A stretch of DNA of 64,000 nucleotides from Polydactylus sextarius. Its lineage: Eukaryota; Chordata; Actinopteri; Polynemidae. Both the position numbers and the translations under genes were made by a program. The notes beneath the pieces are model-generated. The model made no database searches, was not told the origin of the DNA, and saw only the letters and a list, made by a program, of their open reading frames with translations. Below, one piece after another: positions 37,268 to 49,600 of the stretch; position 1 is the first letter of the stretch, and every line of letters starts with the position of its first letter. The DNA lies in the NCBI GenBank assembly GCA_016801845.1, contig CM028928.1, positions 14,791,327 to 14,855,326 of the forward strand. The letters are read 5' to 3'.

Positions 37268-40252
37268 CGAGACGTTTGAAGTGAGGACCAGAATCCGTCA
37301 GTCCGGGTCCTGGACCCGATCTGACCTAGGTTCCGAATGTAAAACAACTTCCCCATTCGCTCGAGGGTTGAAATCAAAGATGAAAAGCGGGTCGAGAGAG
37401 AAATCCCACAAGTCCAACGGGCTGGTAAGCTCCTCGTGCCAACGGGGAGGAATATAAACTGGGAAAATATTAGTGCTGATGCTCACAACATTCATTTGAT
37501 TAAATAAAACAACAATATCAACTGTTGGAATAAAAATAACAAAGTCAGCCATGGCGGAAAGTGCACTGAAGTCATAAAGTAATTTAGTCTCGTTCAGATA
37601 AACTTGTTAGGAGACACAAGAGAGCACTTTTGAGAAGACAGTACACCAAAGAATAAAATGTATTAATACCACAACTGCGGTCCATTTGTAGCATTGTTGA
37701 GAACTTGACAAAGCAGCACATTTCCCAGTTCTTGACCATGGGGCCCATCCACGGTCTGCAGGTCCAGAGAACACAAGTCTTAGCTAATTAGCAGCCACTA
37801 AAGTTTCACATTAAATTACCTTCAAAACACCTGAAAATCAATGACACCATTATTCAAACATTTAAAATTCATATAATTTATACAAAAGGTTAGACTGATT
37901 GTGACGCAATTAATTACCTGAAGAAAAAAAAAAAACTTGTCAATGAATGGGATGAACAAACACTGGAAAGAAAACCTCAATTACAATTTCCGGTCATGGC
38001 TTTCACAATAAAATCAGGGCCTGCCCTGTAGCCTCAATCTAGTTGAAGTGACAGACTCTGTGTCCTTCTCATAATTAACTGAACCCAGTTCAGTTTAGAT
38101 AAACCTGTGAGGAGGATGTCCAATCAGGGTGTTGGAATGTGATTCTACCGAAAAAACTGATATGATCATTTGGCCAGATTGCCCACCAAGGAGAAAGTCA
38201 GTGTGTTAATGCATAGATTTAAACAATATTTGCAATCATATCACAGTCATTCACAGTTTAAACAGTGAGCGGTTAAAAAGATAATAAATCCAAAACTGCT
38301 GAAAAGCTGATGCTTCCAACAACTTCTTCTGATGGAACAGCTTCTCTGTAATAGAGCAAATTTGTAAACCTAACTACTGATTAAAAACACGTACGGTATG
38401 CAATACTCCTCGGGGAAATGCTGAATCACTATCAGCATAAACAACTCCCACTTAAAAGCCTCTTTGATCATGTCAGTAGATAACATCACCAAAGCAAAGC
38501 ATTCTCCGCTGCCACTACGCCACAGTATCTGAGCAAGGTCTTATTTATGTTGTGATGATGCAACTGTGGCTTTACAAATACTATTGACTGTTGATGTTAT
38601 TTTCATATGGACTCAGAATGGACCAGTTAGTACAGAGCGGTACACTGTATGATACTCTTATAGATAATCAACACCAAATATTATTAACGTTTTTGTCCCT
38701 TTATTAATATGGTTATTTATACAATTTATCCATGACATAAGACTGAAACCTCTTCATAAGTTTATTCAGAAAATCAATTTGAGCTACAACAGCTGTTTTG
38801 GTCATTCAGGTCAGGAGTTAAGATAAAAGCAGATGCAGTCAGCATCAGTCATGTCCTCACTACAACCACAAGATGGCAGTATCAGCCTACACTGAAATCC
38901 TTATATTGGTGCCCAGTCCCTTGTTAATCCACTCACCAACCCACCACACCAGTTAAACTGGTAATGGCTCAGCTCTGGACAGTTTGCTTTCAGTGCCTGG
39001 AGGGACACTCATCCAAGAGTCTGATGTTGCTTTTTGTACATGGCGGGAAAGCAGCTTAGCCCAAGGCTGTTAAAGGCTCATGACAACAGATAACGGTCCC
39101 TGTGGGTCAGCTTGGGGCAGCTGGTGAATATAATACACACTGGAATAAATAGAACAATCCCCTGTGCACTAATATTACACGATGGACGAAATCCAGATCT
39201 TATTTGAATGTAACTCAGTTCTGCAAAGTACACTACATACATAATGCTGGAGTTCAAAGCTATGCATTAGGCTAATATATTTATTTATGCACCATGTAGT
39301 GATTAATGAGGGGAAAAAATAGAACGCAACATTAAAAATATTACTCCTGAAGCTGAGGCATGATTAACACCAGGATGTTTTACAAACTGTAAACAGCAAA
39401 AACAGTTTACAGACTTCAACTAAGTAATTAGAAACAGCTGAGTGTGTGGGTGAACACAGGTCAGCTGAGGCAGTTGCTGAATATTATCTATATATGTGTT
39501 GCAAGTGTTTATATAAACCTCCAGTTCCCACCACATCCGTCCATGACCATTAATCCAAGAATGAATTATCCCAGTCCTTCAGAGTTCTCCTTTGCGCCTC
39601 CACTAAGGCAAAGATCTTCTCCAAGTGGACTCTAGTGAAATCAGTGGCTTTGCAGAGTGCTACAGTATGAATGCACCAGAAGGTTTTGTATCAGTTTTAC
39701 AGAAGCCCCTTCCCTCGCCTCCCTCATCCTTAAGTATGTTTCAGCTTAATATTGAAACACGGCCTGGTGAATCTGGGAATCCAGGACAGTGGGTCATCCA
39801 AAACTCTCTCAGACTGACTGAGTCTTTTATTTTTGGGAAACACAATGCTAACATGTACTTTGTTCTGGTGTTTGGAGGATCTGATGTTCCTACATGCTGC
39901 CACTCTGACTGAGCTAATGTTCCAGGAACTGTTCACTGAGCCACAGAGCTATTTTTAAATCCCAGTTAGTAAAGCATCATACTCTCAGCATGACTTTCAC
40001 TTCATGTCTCAGCTTTGCTTCCCTTCTTTCTTACCCGAGGTAAACCCGTCCACCTCTCTCTCTTCTTCAGCTGACACGTAACATGTGCTTTAATTTCCAC
40101 TCCAGACTCAGGTCCTTGGCAGCACGAGTGCTCGCAGACACCGAGAGGATGTCACGCATTAGACAGGACACCGACTCGTCTTGCTGAAGTGCTTCTTCTC
40201 CTCTAGCTGTGTGGTAATTGCTCCACAAATCACAACGACTGCCAGCGGAAGT

Positions 40253-40288
40253 GGAGGGGGGAGGCGTGGGGGTGGGGGGGTGGGGGTG
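40253..40288 (+). repeat. G-rich tract, G-quadruplex-prone
   Basis: Runs of six, five, seven and five G separated by one to six bases on the plus strand. Not next to any gene found here. Confidence 0.7.
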
Positions 40289-41332
40289 CTCACTGCCACT
40301 CACCATTTGGGAGTGGGTTGTCATGGTCACAGATGCACTTCAACTTGCTGAGAATGAGGTTAGTCTTAATTAACGCTAATGATCAGCCATGCATTTCACT
40401 TGATTCAGCCTCATGAATGTACAAAGACTCTAATAGCATGTTTCCTTCCTAACAGCATATCAATAATCCTCTCTTTTTATGTTTTTATAATTTGTCTCAC
40501 ACACATGTGGTAACTTGTAAATGCTTCTCTGTCTACTCTGACATATTCCCATGCAGATGTTCCTCCTGGTCTTGAACCCACTCTCACTATGCTGCAGTCT
40601 CCCAATGGCTGCTGATTGGAGCTGTTCTCCTCAAATAGCTGCGTTCCTGTGGAGACTCTGTGGGAGGTAGATTCTGTTCACCACACTGGCTCGCTCAGCC
40701 ACCCACGGCCAGGAACACTGGAGACCCTGCTTCTCTTCTTTTAGGCAGTTTTGTAAGTATGAACAAGCAGAAAAACATGGGTCACTGTATGAATGCTTGG
40801 TAACAACACAGAATGATGAATCCAGTGTAAGAGGACACTGTCCAGTCTTCTCCTGATGGTGTTCTGCACAAAATCAGCGTGTTGTCTGAGCTAAACTGTT
40901 CCACCAACCTGCTCTCTCTTCATCTTTCTGTCCTCGTAGGTGTTGGATGTCTCTCGATCAGTCACAGTGCAGCAGCTCAGTTTGAACCTGCACCCACACC
41001 TGCTAAAGGAAAATCCCCCCGCACGCTCTGTCATCTTATGCCAAACACCCGCTCGGCCTTGTTTTGGTTTCCATGCTGCTTTAGCCTGCTGCTGAAAACA
41101 GTGTGGCCACATCTCTCAGATAACAAGTTACTTCTCATGTCACATGGCCCATTTTTCTTTTCTTTCTTTACCTTGTCAAATCCAGACTGGGTCAAAAGTA
41201 AGTCAAGTCAAAACCACCAGAAGAATCATCAGAATTTTACCAACTGTGTTTTGTTTTACTGATCCCACCCTACAACCTGTTTTGGACAGTACAGTAGTAC
41301 AATATGTGGGATTACAGTTTGAAAATGACATT

Positions 41333-41501
41333 ACAGTTAGTAATTACTTGCATTACTTACTTGTTCTTTGTCTTACAGCAGGAGTTAAACCTCTTTAAAC
41401 CCTCTGATGGAGCAAAGTAACAAGTCATGTAATGTATTACTTGTTATTGAGTAATCAGCAAAGTTATGTAATTACTTTTTCAGTGAGTAACTGATTACGA
41501 A
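41333..41501. repeat. AGTAAT/ATTACT-rich interspersed repeat
   Basis: Dense TAATTACTTGCATTACTTACTTG, GTAATGTATTACTTG and GTAATTACTTTTTCAGTGAG motifs on both strands, a look shared with a teleost DNA-element family. No terminal repeats could be delimited. Confidence 0.35.
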
Positions 41502-41592
41502 TCTGAGAGGTGAGTGTGAACCGACACTTCCCCTTCTGTTTTATTATTTATGTGTGAGCAGCAAGGTTGATTTCCTCAGACAAATTCACTGC

Positions 41593-41640
41593 TAATAATA
41601 ATAATAATAATAATGATGATGATAATGATAATAATAATAA
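41593..41640. repeat. (AAT)n/(GAT)n trinucleotide tract
   Basis: AAT units with an internal GATGATGATAAT block. Confidence 0.9.
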
Positions 41641-42419
41641 AAGAGGCCGTTGCTTCACTGCCATTGCTTTCCATCTTGTGATGAAAAGATGGAAATCATG
41701 TGGAGATAATGATATCCTTAAAAACTGGACATCACACTGAATGATATGAACATATGTCACATAAGTCTGAGAATTTGTGACACAAATTGCAGCAATGAGT
41801 TTTACATGATTTTTTAATGACTACATTCATGTGTGACATGGACATTCATTAACACGACACTTTTCCTGTTCACTTCAAATGCCTTCCAACAAAATACACT
41901 TGTAGTCATATAATTCTCTGCAAGGGAAAACAGTGGGAGGACTCTGCTTGATTGTTGCCTGAGGGTCGACATTTAACAATGAACTGTCTCTAAAGCTGTG
42001 GATTCTTGAGAGGAGGACTAGGAACAACATTTTTAGAAGGCAGTAAGAAATGTATGCCTAGCACCCCACCCCAGGTCCCTCCCTGCTGTTTGTCCTTCAG
42101 ATGGAACTAGTATCCACATGAGTCCCCATGAAGTTTGTTTGCCAAGAGAAACTTTCGTCACAGTTGGAATAACCCTCCCACAGCCTCCCTGCAGTCCTGC
42201 AAGTTTACTAAAAACCTGTTTCACTGTATACGTGTGGAGATACTTAATGCATTTGAAAATTTTTTTTTTTTTTTTATTTTTTTTACAACTAGAACTTTTG
42301 TTTTTCCAAGCAAAATGATCAATCCTTAAAATTCTGTGTTTTTAAAACAACCATACTTTTTTTTTCCTGCACCCATGAATACTTAATAAAGAGACTTGAG
42401 ATCTAGAGTCTCATTGTTT

Positions 42420-43078
42420 TATTCCTCAGTATAGCAACATTAGGCCATTAGGGGGAACTGCTGCCACAAAGGGATGTGCTTGGTCTGCAACATTGTTAAG
42501 TTGGGTGGTAGTAGTTTAAGTAACATGCACATTTTCTTTCCAAGGTTTTCTAGTGGATCATTGTCCAAAACTGCCTCCACCTTCTTCCTATAGTACATTC
42601 TGCTGCAACATCTTCCCATGGTAAGTCACACAATGCATAAGACCATCCACATTATGTAAAAGAAAGTCTGTTCAGACCAAGCCACTGTCTGTCAGTGCTC
42701 CATGGTCCACATCTGACACTTAGTCTGAGTCTGACTTTGACATCTTTCTGTCATAGCCAGCATTAAGGATTTTTGCCATTTAAGCTACAGAACCTCTTCT
42801 TTTTGGCATTGGACCACATTCACCAACATTTGCTCCCATGTGCATCAATGAGCTGTGGGCACCCATTACCCCAATGATTGTCCTTGCACCATTTTTAGAC
42901 GGCACAGACCACTTTAACTAAAATTTGAAATGCTCTAACCCAGAAATCACAATTTGGCTCTTGTCAGAGTTGCTCAAAAGCTTATGCTTGTCCATTTTCC
43001 CTCCCTTTAACACATCAATAACTGACCATTCACCTGCCGCCTAATATATCCCACCATCTGACAGGTGACGTTATAATA
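42420..43078 (-). mobile_element. Tc1-like (Tc1/mariner) transposon remnant with broken transposase
   Basis: Read on the minus strand this begins near the 5' terminal region (CACCTGTCAG, GGGATATATTAGGCGGCAGG), then a transposase start MDKHKLLSNSDKSQIVISG. Further on are a diverged segment equivalent to the catalytic core (AWSEQTFFYIMWMV, where the family has WSDE) and the segment up to about the TLQQDNA region. Several internal deletions and stops are present, and the 3' third with its terminal repeat is missing. It matches a Tc1-like family widespread in teleosts that I recognise from memory. It is dead and cannot encode transposase. Confidence 0.8.
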
Positions 43079-44907
43079 TACAAAAATAATACATGAGCTC
43101 AGAAATAATTGGGAGAGTGTCAAAAGGCATAACATACAGAAGTAAATCAGTTCTAAGAAGACGAAGATGAAGAGAAGAAGATGGCCAAAATAAATAAATA
43201 AAACTGATAGCAATAAACAAACGATTGTTATGTAAAAAAATGTCAGTGGTTCTTCATAGCTCCTTATTTCTGAACCTAGTTTCATGTGTGCCATTAACAA
43301 TCATACACAAATCCCACGCAGCAAAAGGCTTACAAACTTTGAGTTTGCATATTGCTGGCATATTTTAGCTGGTTCGTAATTGCACATGTACAGTCAGTGG
43401 GCTGTGACAGGTTAACACGTGTTAATTATGGAGCTCAAACATGGATGCTTCTTTGCCTTTGTTATATGTGATTTTCTTTCCTCCCCGAGACTCAAGAGAC
43501 AGAAATTTGCTTAATGCATATGTGCACATGTAACAGTTACATTTAAAAGTTTTTTCAGACATTGGGCAATTATGTATAAACTTCCCACAGTTATGTGGCT
43601 ATAGAAGTAATTCTTTAAATAATTTCATCATCAGCGAAGACCTAACCTCTCAGACAGACTCAGACTGAATGTAGAGATGTTAATATTTCAAAGGCCATGC
43701 TTTAAAGCTGAATCTGTCTCATTGTCTCTCTGTCTGAACCAGGAGCAAAAGAGAAGAGAAAAGAAAAAATATATTTCTTGTCTCTCACAAGTTCGCACGC
43801 AAATTAAATGAAATAAAAATATTAAAGCGCAAAGTTTCTTTGCAGCCTGGACACATCATATGTTGGCACTGATGTTTCAGTCTCAGTGGACAGAACATAA
43901 AAATGAGATGTCTGAATTTCATACATGCAGTATTTAACTGTATCACTATGCACATTTTAATACTACATCCACTCAAACTTACTTACTTACTTACTGTTAC
44001 TGTCATCGTGTGATAAATGTGAGACGGTAAGACATCAATGCCATCAACACTCTGCTGTAGCACAGCAGTAAAAGAAGATGTGTTCTTCCTTGAGGAGTGC
44101 AGTCTGTCTCCAGTTACTCTGACATACTTCAAGCTAGCAGCTGCACCTGTATCCTCACCTGGCTGGTGACAGATCTGATTTGTCTCCTCTCTTCTCTTCT
44201 AAAATCAAACACCTCCCCCACACTCACACATGATGTTGGAAACAGTTGTTCTTTCATTATTTTACAAAAGACCCAGTGATTTCTCAGTCATCAGGATGTT
44301 TCTTCACTGTCAGAAAAAAGGAGACTAAACTTGTGTGCACAGATACAGGCACAGCAGCGGTCTGTTAGTAAGACTGCTAAAAATCAATGGGATCATGTAA
44401 GGCTTCAATTTAAACTTGGACCACCTGCTTACTAGGGGCCTCAGACACCCAGAGACCACGTAAGCCTCAGGTTAGCTCCATATCTTTTCTGTCTACATAA
44501 TTTATCAGAATTTACACCTCATGAAATAGAATATCTGAAAATCAAGTCCGTTCATCATCCAACTGTTTTGATATATATTTGTGGTGTTAAATCACATTTT
44601 TGTAATCCTTCAGGTAAAGGTCATATTTTTCTATCACAGAAAAAATAAAGCTGCGGTTATATTCATTATCAGTATGTCAGTTTTTCCCAAATCTGATCAA
44701 TGGTGCCATGTACACTGGGCTTCATAACAGGCTCCTTCAGGAGTTTAATGTGGCCCTAGTTAACTCTGTGTTGTTTCACTGTATTTAAACTCAGTCTGTT
44801 TCCTTGCAGTGTTTATTACACCTCACCTTCTGAGCATCATGTTCTTCAGCCTGTGAACTCGTGATGATAACAGGAGTCACCTCCAACGATAATTACTCCT
44901 CTTCACT

Positions 44908-44941
44908 ATGCATCCTTTATGTTAATGCATAAAGGATGCAT
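44908..44941. repeat. Perfect hairpin, 14-bp arms, 6-nt loop
   Basis: ATGCATCCTTTATG, loop TTAATG, then CATAAAGGATGCAT. Confidence 0.85.
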
Positions 44942-45757
44942 GATACTTATCCAGTTTCCTTGCTCAGCTGTCAATAATATAGTGTATTATTAACACTGGA
45001 TGAATAATTTATTGATTATACTGGCCTCACTGGTTGACATAAATATGCAAATAAAAATCAAGACAGCAATGAATCTTGTTAATATCTTTGTGCGAGAAGC
45101 TGTGAGGTAAATGTAATCACTGGACTTCACAGAGGGACTGGAAAAACAGCTGAACGTTATCATTTAATGGGAACTAAGCTGTTGCGGTCACAAAAATCAA
45201 TATTTTTGGAAGACACTCTAGTAGTGTGTGATCACCTACGTGCGTCATAGCTGACCTTTGTCTGGTGGACTAAGTGTGATCAACCTCACATCCAGTAAAC
45301 AAAGCTGATTTCTGACTGGCTGTGTTTGAAATGAAGCAACAAATAAAGATTATTTAAGAAAGGCCAAAGTTTGTTGTTTGTGTGATTAAACCCACATTTG
45401 ATGGATATAGGGCTATCTGTCAGTTTATTGTATTTGTATATTTCACCTGGATCAGACTTTCTGCACTTCATTTGAAGAATTCATGAGTCCTGGCTCCAGA
45501 TTTTTATAATGAAACCCAGTACCTCACCTCTTTTGATTGACATAGCTTTCTCAGAATTTAACTGCTTAAATTTAACTTTCTGCTAGAATAATATAACATA
45601 CTTTAAAACTATTAATTAAAACTACTTTAAAACTTATTTTGCCAGAAGAGTATTAATACATACTTTGGGATCATCATGCTCCGGATGCTGTTGCATTCTT
45701 GTTCACATAAATGAGAGTTATTGTCTATACTGTATGTGTTCATCATTTTATATCATG

Positions 45758-45782
45758 GCTGCTGATCATTTTAATCAGCAGC
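45758..45782. repeat. Hairpin, 9-bp arms, 7-nt loop
   Basis: GCTGCTGAT, loop CATTTTA, then ATCAGCAGC. Confidence 0.7.
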
Positions 45783-45992
45783 ATGTGTAATAATATCATT
45801 TATTGCACGTACCTATTTGTCTATTGTCTCAGAGATAGGGAGACCAAAGGTGGCTTCAGGTGCTCTGTAATGTTCAAACTCAACTAGATCTATTAAGTTT
45901 ATCATCAGATTCTAAAAGTATTGAAGACTGTCACAGCTTTCTACAGCATTTACAGCTGAAACACTGAACTGCAAATTTCATATTGAACCTAC

Positions 45993-46620
45993 CTGTACCA
46001 CAGAGGCTGGGCAGTCTTCCAATGAGTGCCTTCAGAGTTCATAAGTGAAGCACCAAAGTTCGATAAGTTTCACTCTGACGGGTTGATTTTCATGGTTCAC
46101 CAGAATCACATTATCTGGCCTCAGTTCTGCATGAATGACCCCAAGTCTGTGCAGAGACAGAGGAGGAAATGCTGGTTAGACACCACTGTCCAGAGTGCAG
46201 GTGTTTGCAGAGCAAGATACAGGATAGGATATCTAAAACAGTGTTAAACTTGTTATCTATAATGTATACAATACATGTATATGGACACTTACCTGGTTTG
46301 CAGTAGGGGGATCTTGTCTATCTGCAAGAAGTTGGTAAAGATTCTTGTCTATCATTTCAAAAGCTAGAGAAGTGTCCTTGGGGCTCAAATTTTTACGTAA
46401 TATTTCTCCGTGAGAGGGAACAGGTAACATAGGTAAGGGATGTCATGGCATCTGTCAGAAAATGTATCAAATATTGTGATTATGAAAGTGACTTAAAATT
46501 TACATCTCTTTCAGGGACTGCACTCTTCTCGGTTTTCAGAATCTTCAAGGCCACATACTGTTCTGTTATTACATTTTGACACTCGGCAACTGTGCCAAAG
46601 ACCTTCAGTGAAGTAGTCAC
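45993..46620 (-). pseudogene. HIPK-like serine/threonine kinase pseudogene, unprocessed (copy A)
   Basis: Three minus-strand exon remnants. 46620-about 46505 gives VFGTVAECQN...VALKILKTEKSAVPERDV (subdomains I-II; the ATP-site lysine is kept). 46451-46293 gives KFEPQGHFS, a frameshift, then LAFEMIDKNLYQLLADRQ (IV-V). 46146-45993 gives LGVIHAELRPDNVILVNHEN and QPVRVKLIELW, a shift, then GTHWKTAQPLWYR (VIb-VIII). QPxRVKxID is typical of HIPKs. The catalytic Asp of HADLKP is Glu here and DFG has become ELW, so activity would be lost even without the shifts. GT/AG sites remain, so this is a decayed duplicate, not a retrocopy. It has the same strand and family as the copy 5 kb to its right. The N- and C-terminal regions are not found. 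Confidence 0.85.
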
Positions 46621-46639
46621 CTGTGTAACCATTTATTAT

Positions 46640-49600
46640 GTTCTCATCTTTTACTTTAATTCTCTCCAACTATTTGCTTCCTTCTGTGACTGACAAAATA
46701 AAATAGAGGAGAATGTGCAAAGGTTACAACATCAGTGGGAGATATTTAACATATTAAAAATATCAGGATGTTCATGTGAATAATATCTGCTGGAATGTGT
46801 CAAATTTTTAAAAAACTGAGATGAGTAAAATCAGTGTTGGCCCCAGAAAAAGCATAGAAATGAAACCAACCTGTAATAATTCAAAAATGACAAAAGATAT
46901 CAAAAAGCTCAGTGATTGGTGAATAGCTGAAAGCTGTATGACCCTTTTGAGATTTAAATGAAGTCTCTAGGTGAAAGTTTGCTGAAGCAGATTTCACACA
47001 GGAAAAGGCTTTTGAGAATTTCAAGAGCTTTTCTATTCATTCCAATAAGAAAGTTCTTTCACAAAAAACCCTCAATACTTCTAAAATTAAAAATTTTGAA
47101 AAAAAATCTGAATGATGACAATGATTAATAAAGAAATATAACTAGTTGTAGTAGTAGTAGCAGTAGTAATAGTCACTTTATTAATAATAAGGATTTAAAT
47201 TACTATATGTGTAAGGTTTTTTTTCACACTATAGAAATATAATACTATGGTAATTTCACCATGAAAAAGATATTGATGGGTTATGTTTTTTAGATGTTTT
47301 TTTTTTATATTAAAGTTTCATCATTAAAGTTTCATTAAAGTTACCATCACTATGACAACAGGAGTTAGATATGCACACTGTCAGCGTTCATACTGAATAT
47401 TCTGATAGGAAATGAAATCAAGTATATTTGAAAGTACTTATTTTCCAACAATAACCGTGTATTAAATTGTATAGGCTCTTTATGTTGCATGTTTTCAAAA
47501 AACCTACAAAGTAATTTGTCATTTGTCAAGAGAAGAAACTTTAGTTTGTGCTACTTCATACTTCTAATCTACTATAAAGTCAAAGCACAACAAATATGGT
47601 GCTTGAGTTCATCAGCTTAATTACTTTACACCACTGTTGAGTGTTTTCAGGTTTCTAACTTGTCAGGTTACTTTCTTTATATGCCAGACAGCCAATATCG
47701 AACTTGGCAACATTTTGTCAGGAAAATGATATTTTTCACAATGTACTCTCCTACTGATCTGTCCATGCCATGTGCTAATTAGCCCTGTTTTTCTGTCTTC
47801 TATGTTTCTAATCATGTAACTTTGATCCTTGATTATAATTGTGCCTTCCATTTTATTGCACAGAGACTATTATGAATATTCTCAACATAGATTGTATATG
47901 ACACAATACAAAGATGTGCTGCCATAGATCTTCACTTTAAAAAGAGTTGTTTTTATGTTTTATGTACAAGGGTGCTCTTAATGTTTGGGGTGGGGAGGGG
48001 TGGGGGTGGGGGGGGTGGGGGGGTGGTGGGAGGGGGGGGGGGTGAAAAGGGTTGCCAAAAACCATGTTTTTGGCAATGCTTCAAGAATTCACAAGCTAAT
48101 TAGTTGGTCTGGCTGGTAGAGTCATATATCCACTGGGTGGTAATTCTGGTTTTCCTTTTACAATTTATTTACATGTCTTGCCTAAAATAAAACTTAAGTG
48201 AAAACCTGTGTTGTGGAGGGCTGAGAGAGACTATAAAATTCTGAAAACAGTGGAACTTTCCAAAATGCACCATCAGGGGTTCATTCTTCTGGACAGAGGT
48301 TGGTTCGACCTCCTACATGGAAGCTGTTGTGTTCTAGTAATGCTGTATATTAGTCTGTGTCAGGTGTGTGTAGGTGTGATTTAAGATACATATGCTGCAG
48401 TCACTCCACACAATACAAACAGAACTGAGACCTATTCCATAGTGTTGCTAGTGATGGAAAAGTCAAATTCATGTTGTGTTATACAGCTTATTCATATCTG
48501 TAAACGCAAACTGTCTGCTATTAGCACATTCCCTTCCTTTAACCAGGCTTAATCACTGTTTGTGAACTAAACACACATCTGTTGTTGTGACAAGTTCAGC
48601 TGTGGTCAACTTCCTCAGCCGACCAGACTGTTGACATCAAGTGGCCCTTCGGTTCTGTAGTTAAATTAATCAACTTCCTGTGAATTGTTGATAGTGTTTC
48701 TCGCAGTGCAAATGCACAGCAAGGGTTTAATGATTTGTACCTCCTGTTTGAATCAATACTGCTTCTGCATCCTTACCATATCCAGCATGTAGTCATTCCT
48801 CTCCTTCCTCACCGGTCTGGACTCAGTGTGCGCCCCCCTTTGGCTCGCTGTGTGTAGTAAGCTGTTATTCTTATCATACTATTGCTCAACCTCAACATCC
48901 CCATCTGTCCAGGCCCGGCAGCCTGTCCTAACCCAGTTTTACAGTGGACTAACACTGTGAGGGCTCAGCTTGCGTGACTCTATTTAGTTTGTGAGTTTCT
49001 GGCTTCTGTCAGTCCATCATCAGTATTACTCTTAGGTTTTGCTCACCTTTCACCTTGATCTGAAAACTCTGTCAGGCTGTCTGTTATCACACAGCACATG
49101 TGCAATTTAATATGATACTCTGATCATCACGTATCAAACTGGGCATGAATGTTAGTAATGGAGGAAATTCTGTGTTTTTATAAAAATGTATATTTATTGA
49201 AATATCATTACCCGAGTTTTCAAATCCTCAAATATTGAAATTCATTCTGTGATTCTATTGTCTACACTGTAGATCTCCACATAAACTCTTATTACAGATG
49301 CACATCTCCCCTGTTACTCATGTCAGTGATATATAGCTGTATCTATTTATTACAAGATACGTCAACAGCGCTGATTTTAATGTAGCTCATGTGTCAACAT
49401 CACCTTTCTCTTCCGCAGCGTCACTCATCCTTAAACAATCTGTTGTGTTGGAGCCTCTCAGCATCTATTAAGGAAATAGTCTGATTCCTGATGACGTGCC
49501 ATGTGAAAATAAGCCCCAGGCTGCCAGCTGAGGAGGAGAGGTGTGTACAGGAGACGGAATAGAACGGGCACCCTACTGTATACTTTAGTGATTCATGTCC

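Larger units (their letters stand above)
37600..42400. other. Gene-poor stretch right of the Y RNA gene
   Basis: Only simple repeats, a G-rich tract and the ATTACT-rich repeat. Open frames at 39.4-39.9 and 40.9-41.4 kb (up to 127 aa) have no family resemblance. No second Y RNA was found. Confidence 0.45.
43100..45990. other. Stretch between Tc1 remnant and kinase pseudogene A
   Basis: AT-rich, with two short hairpins. The missing C-terminal kinase exons of copy A would be expected here but could not be found. Confidence 0.45.

Noticed and set aside
37298..37552. 84-aa minus-strand frame with a good Kozak start (GCCATGG)
   Set aside because: The protein resembles nothing known and the region is better explained as promoter-proximal sequence. 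It could be revisited if transcripts exist.
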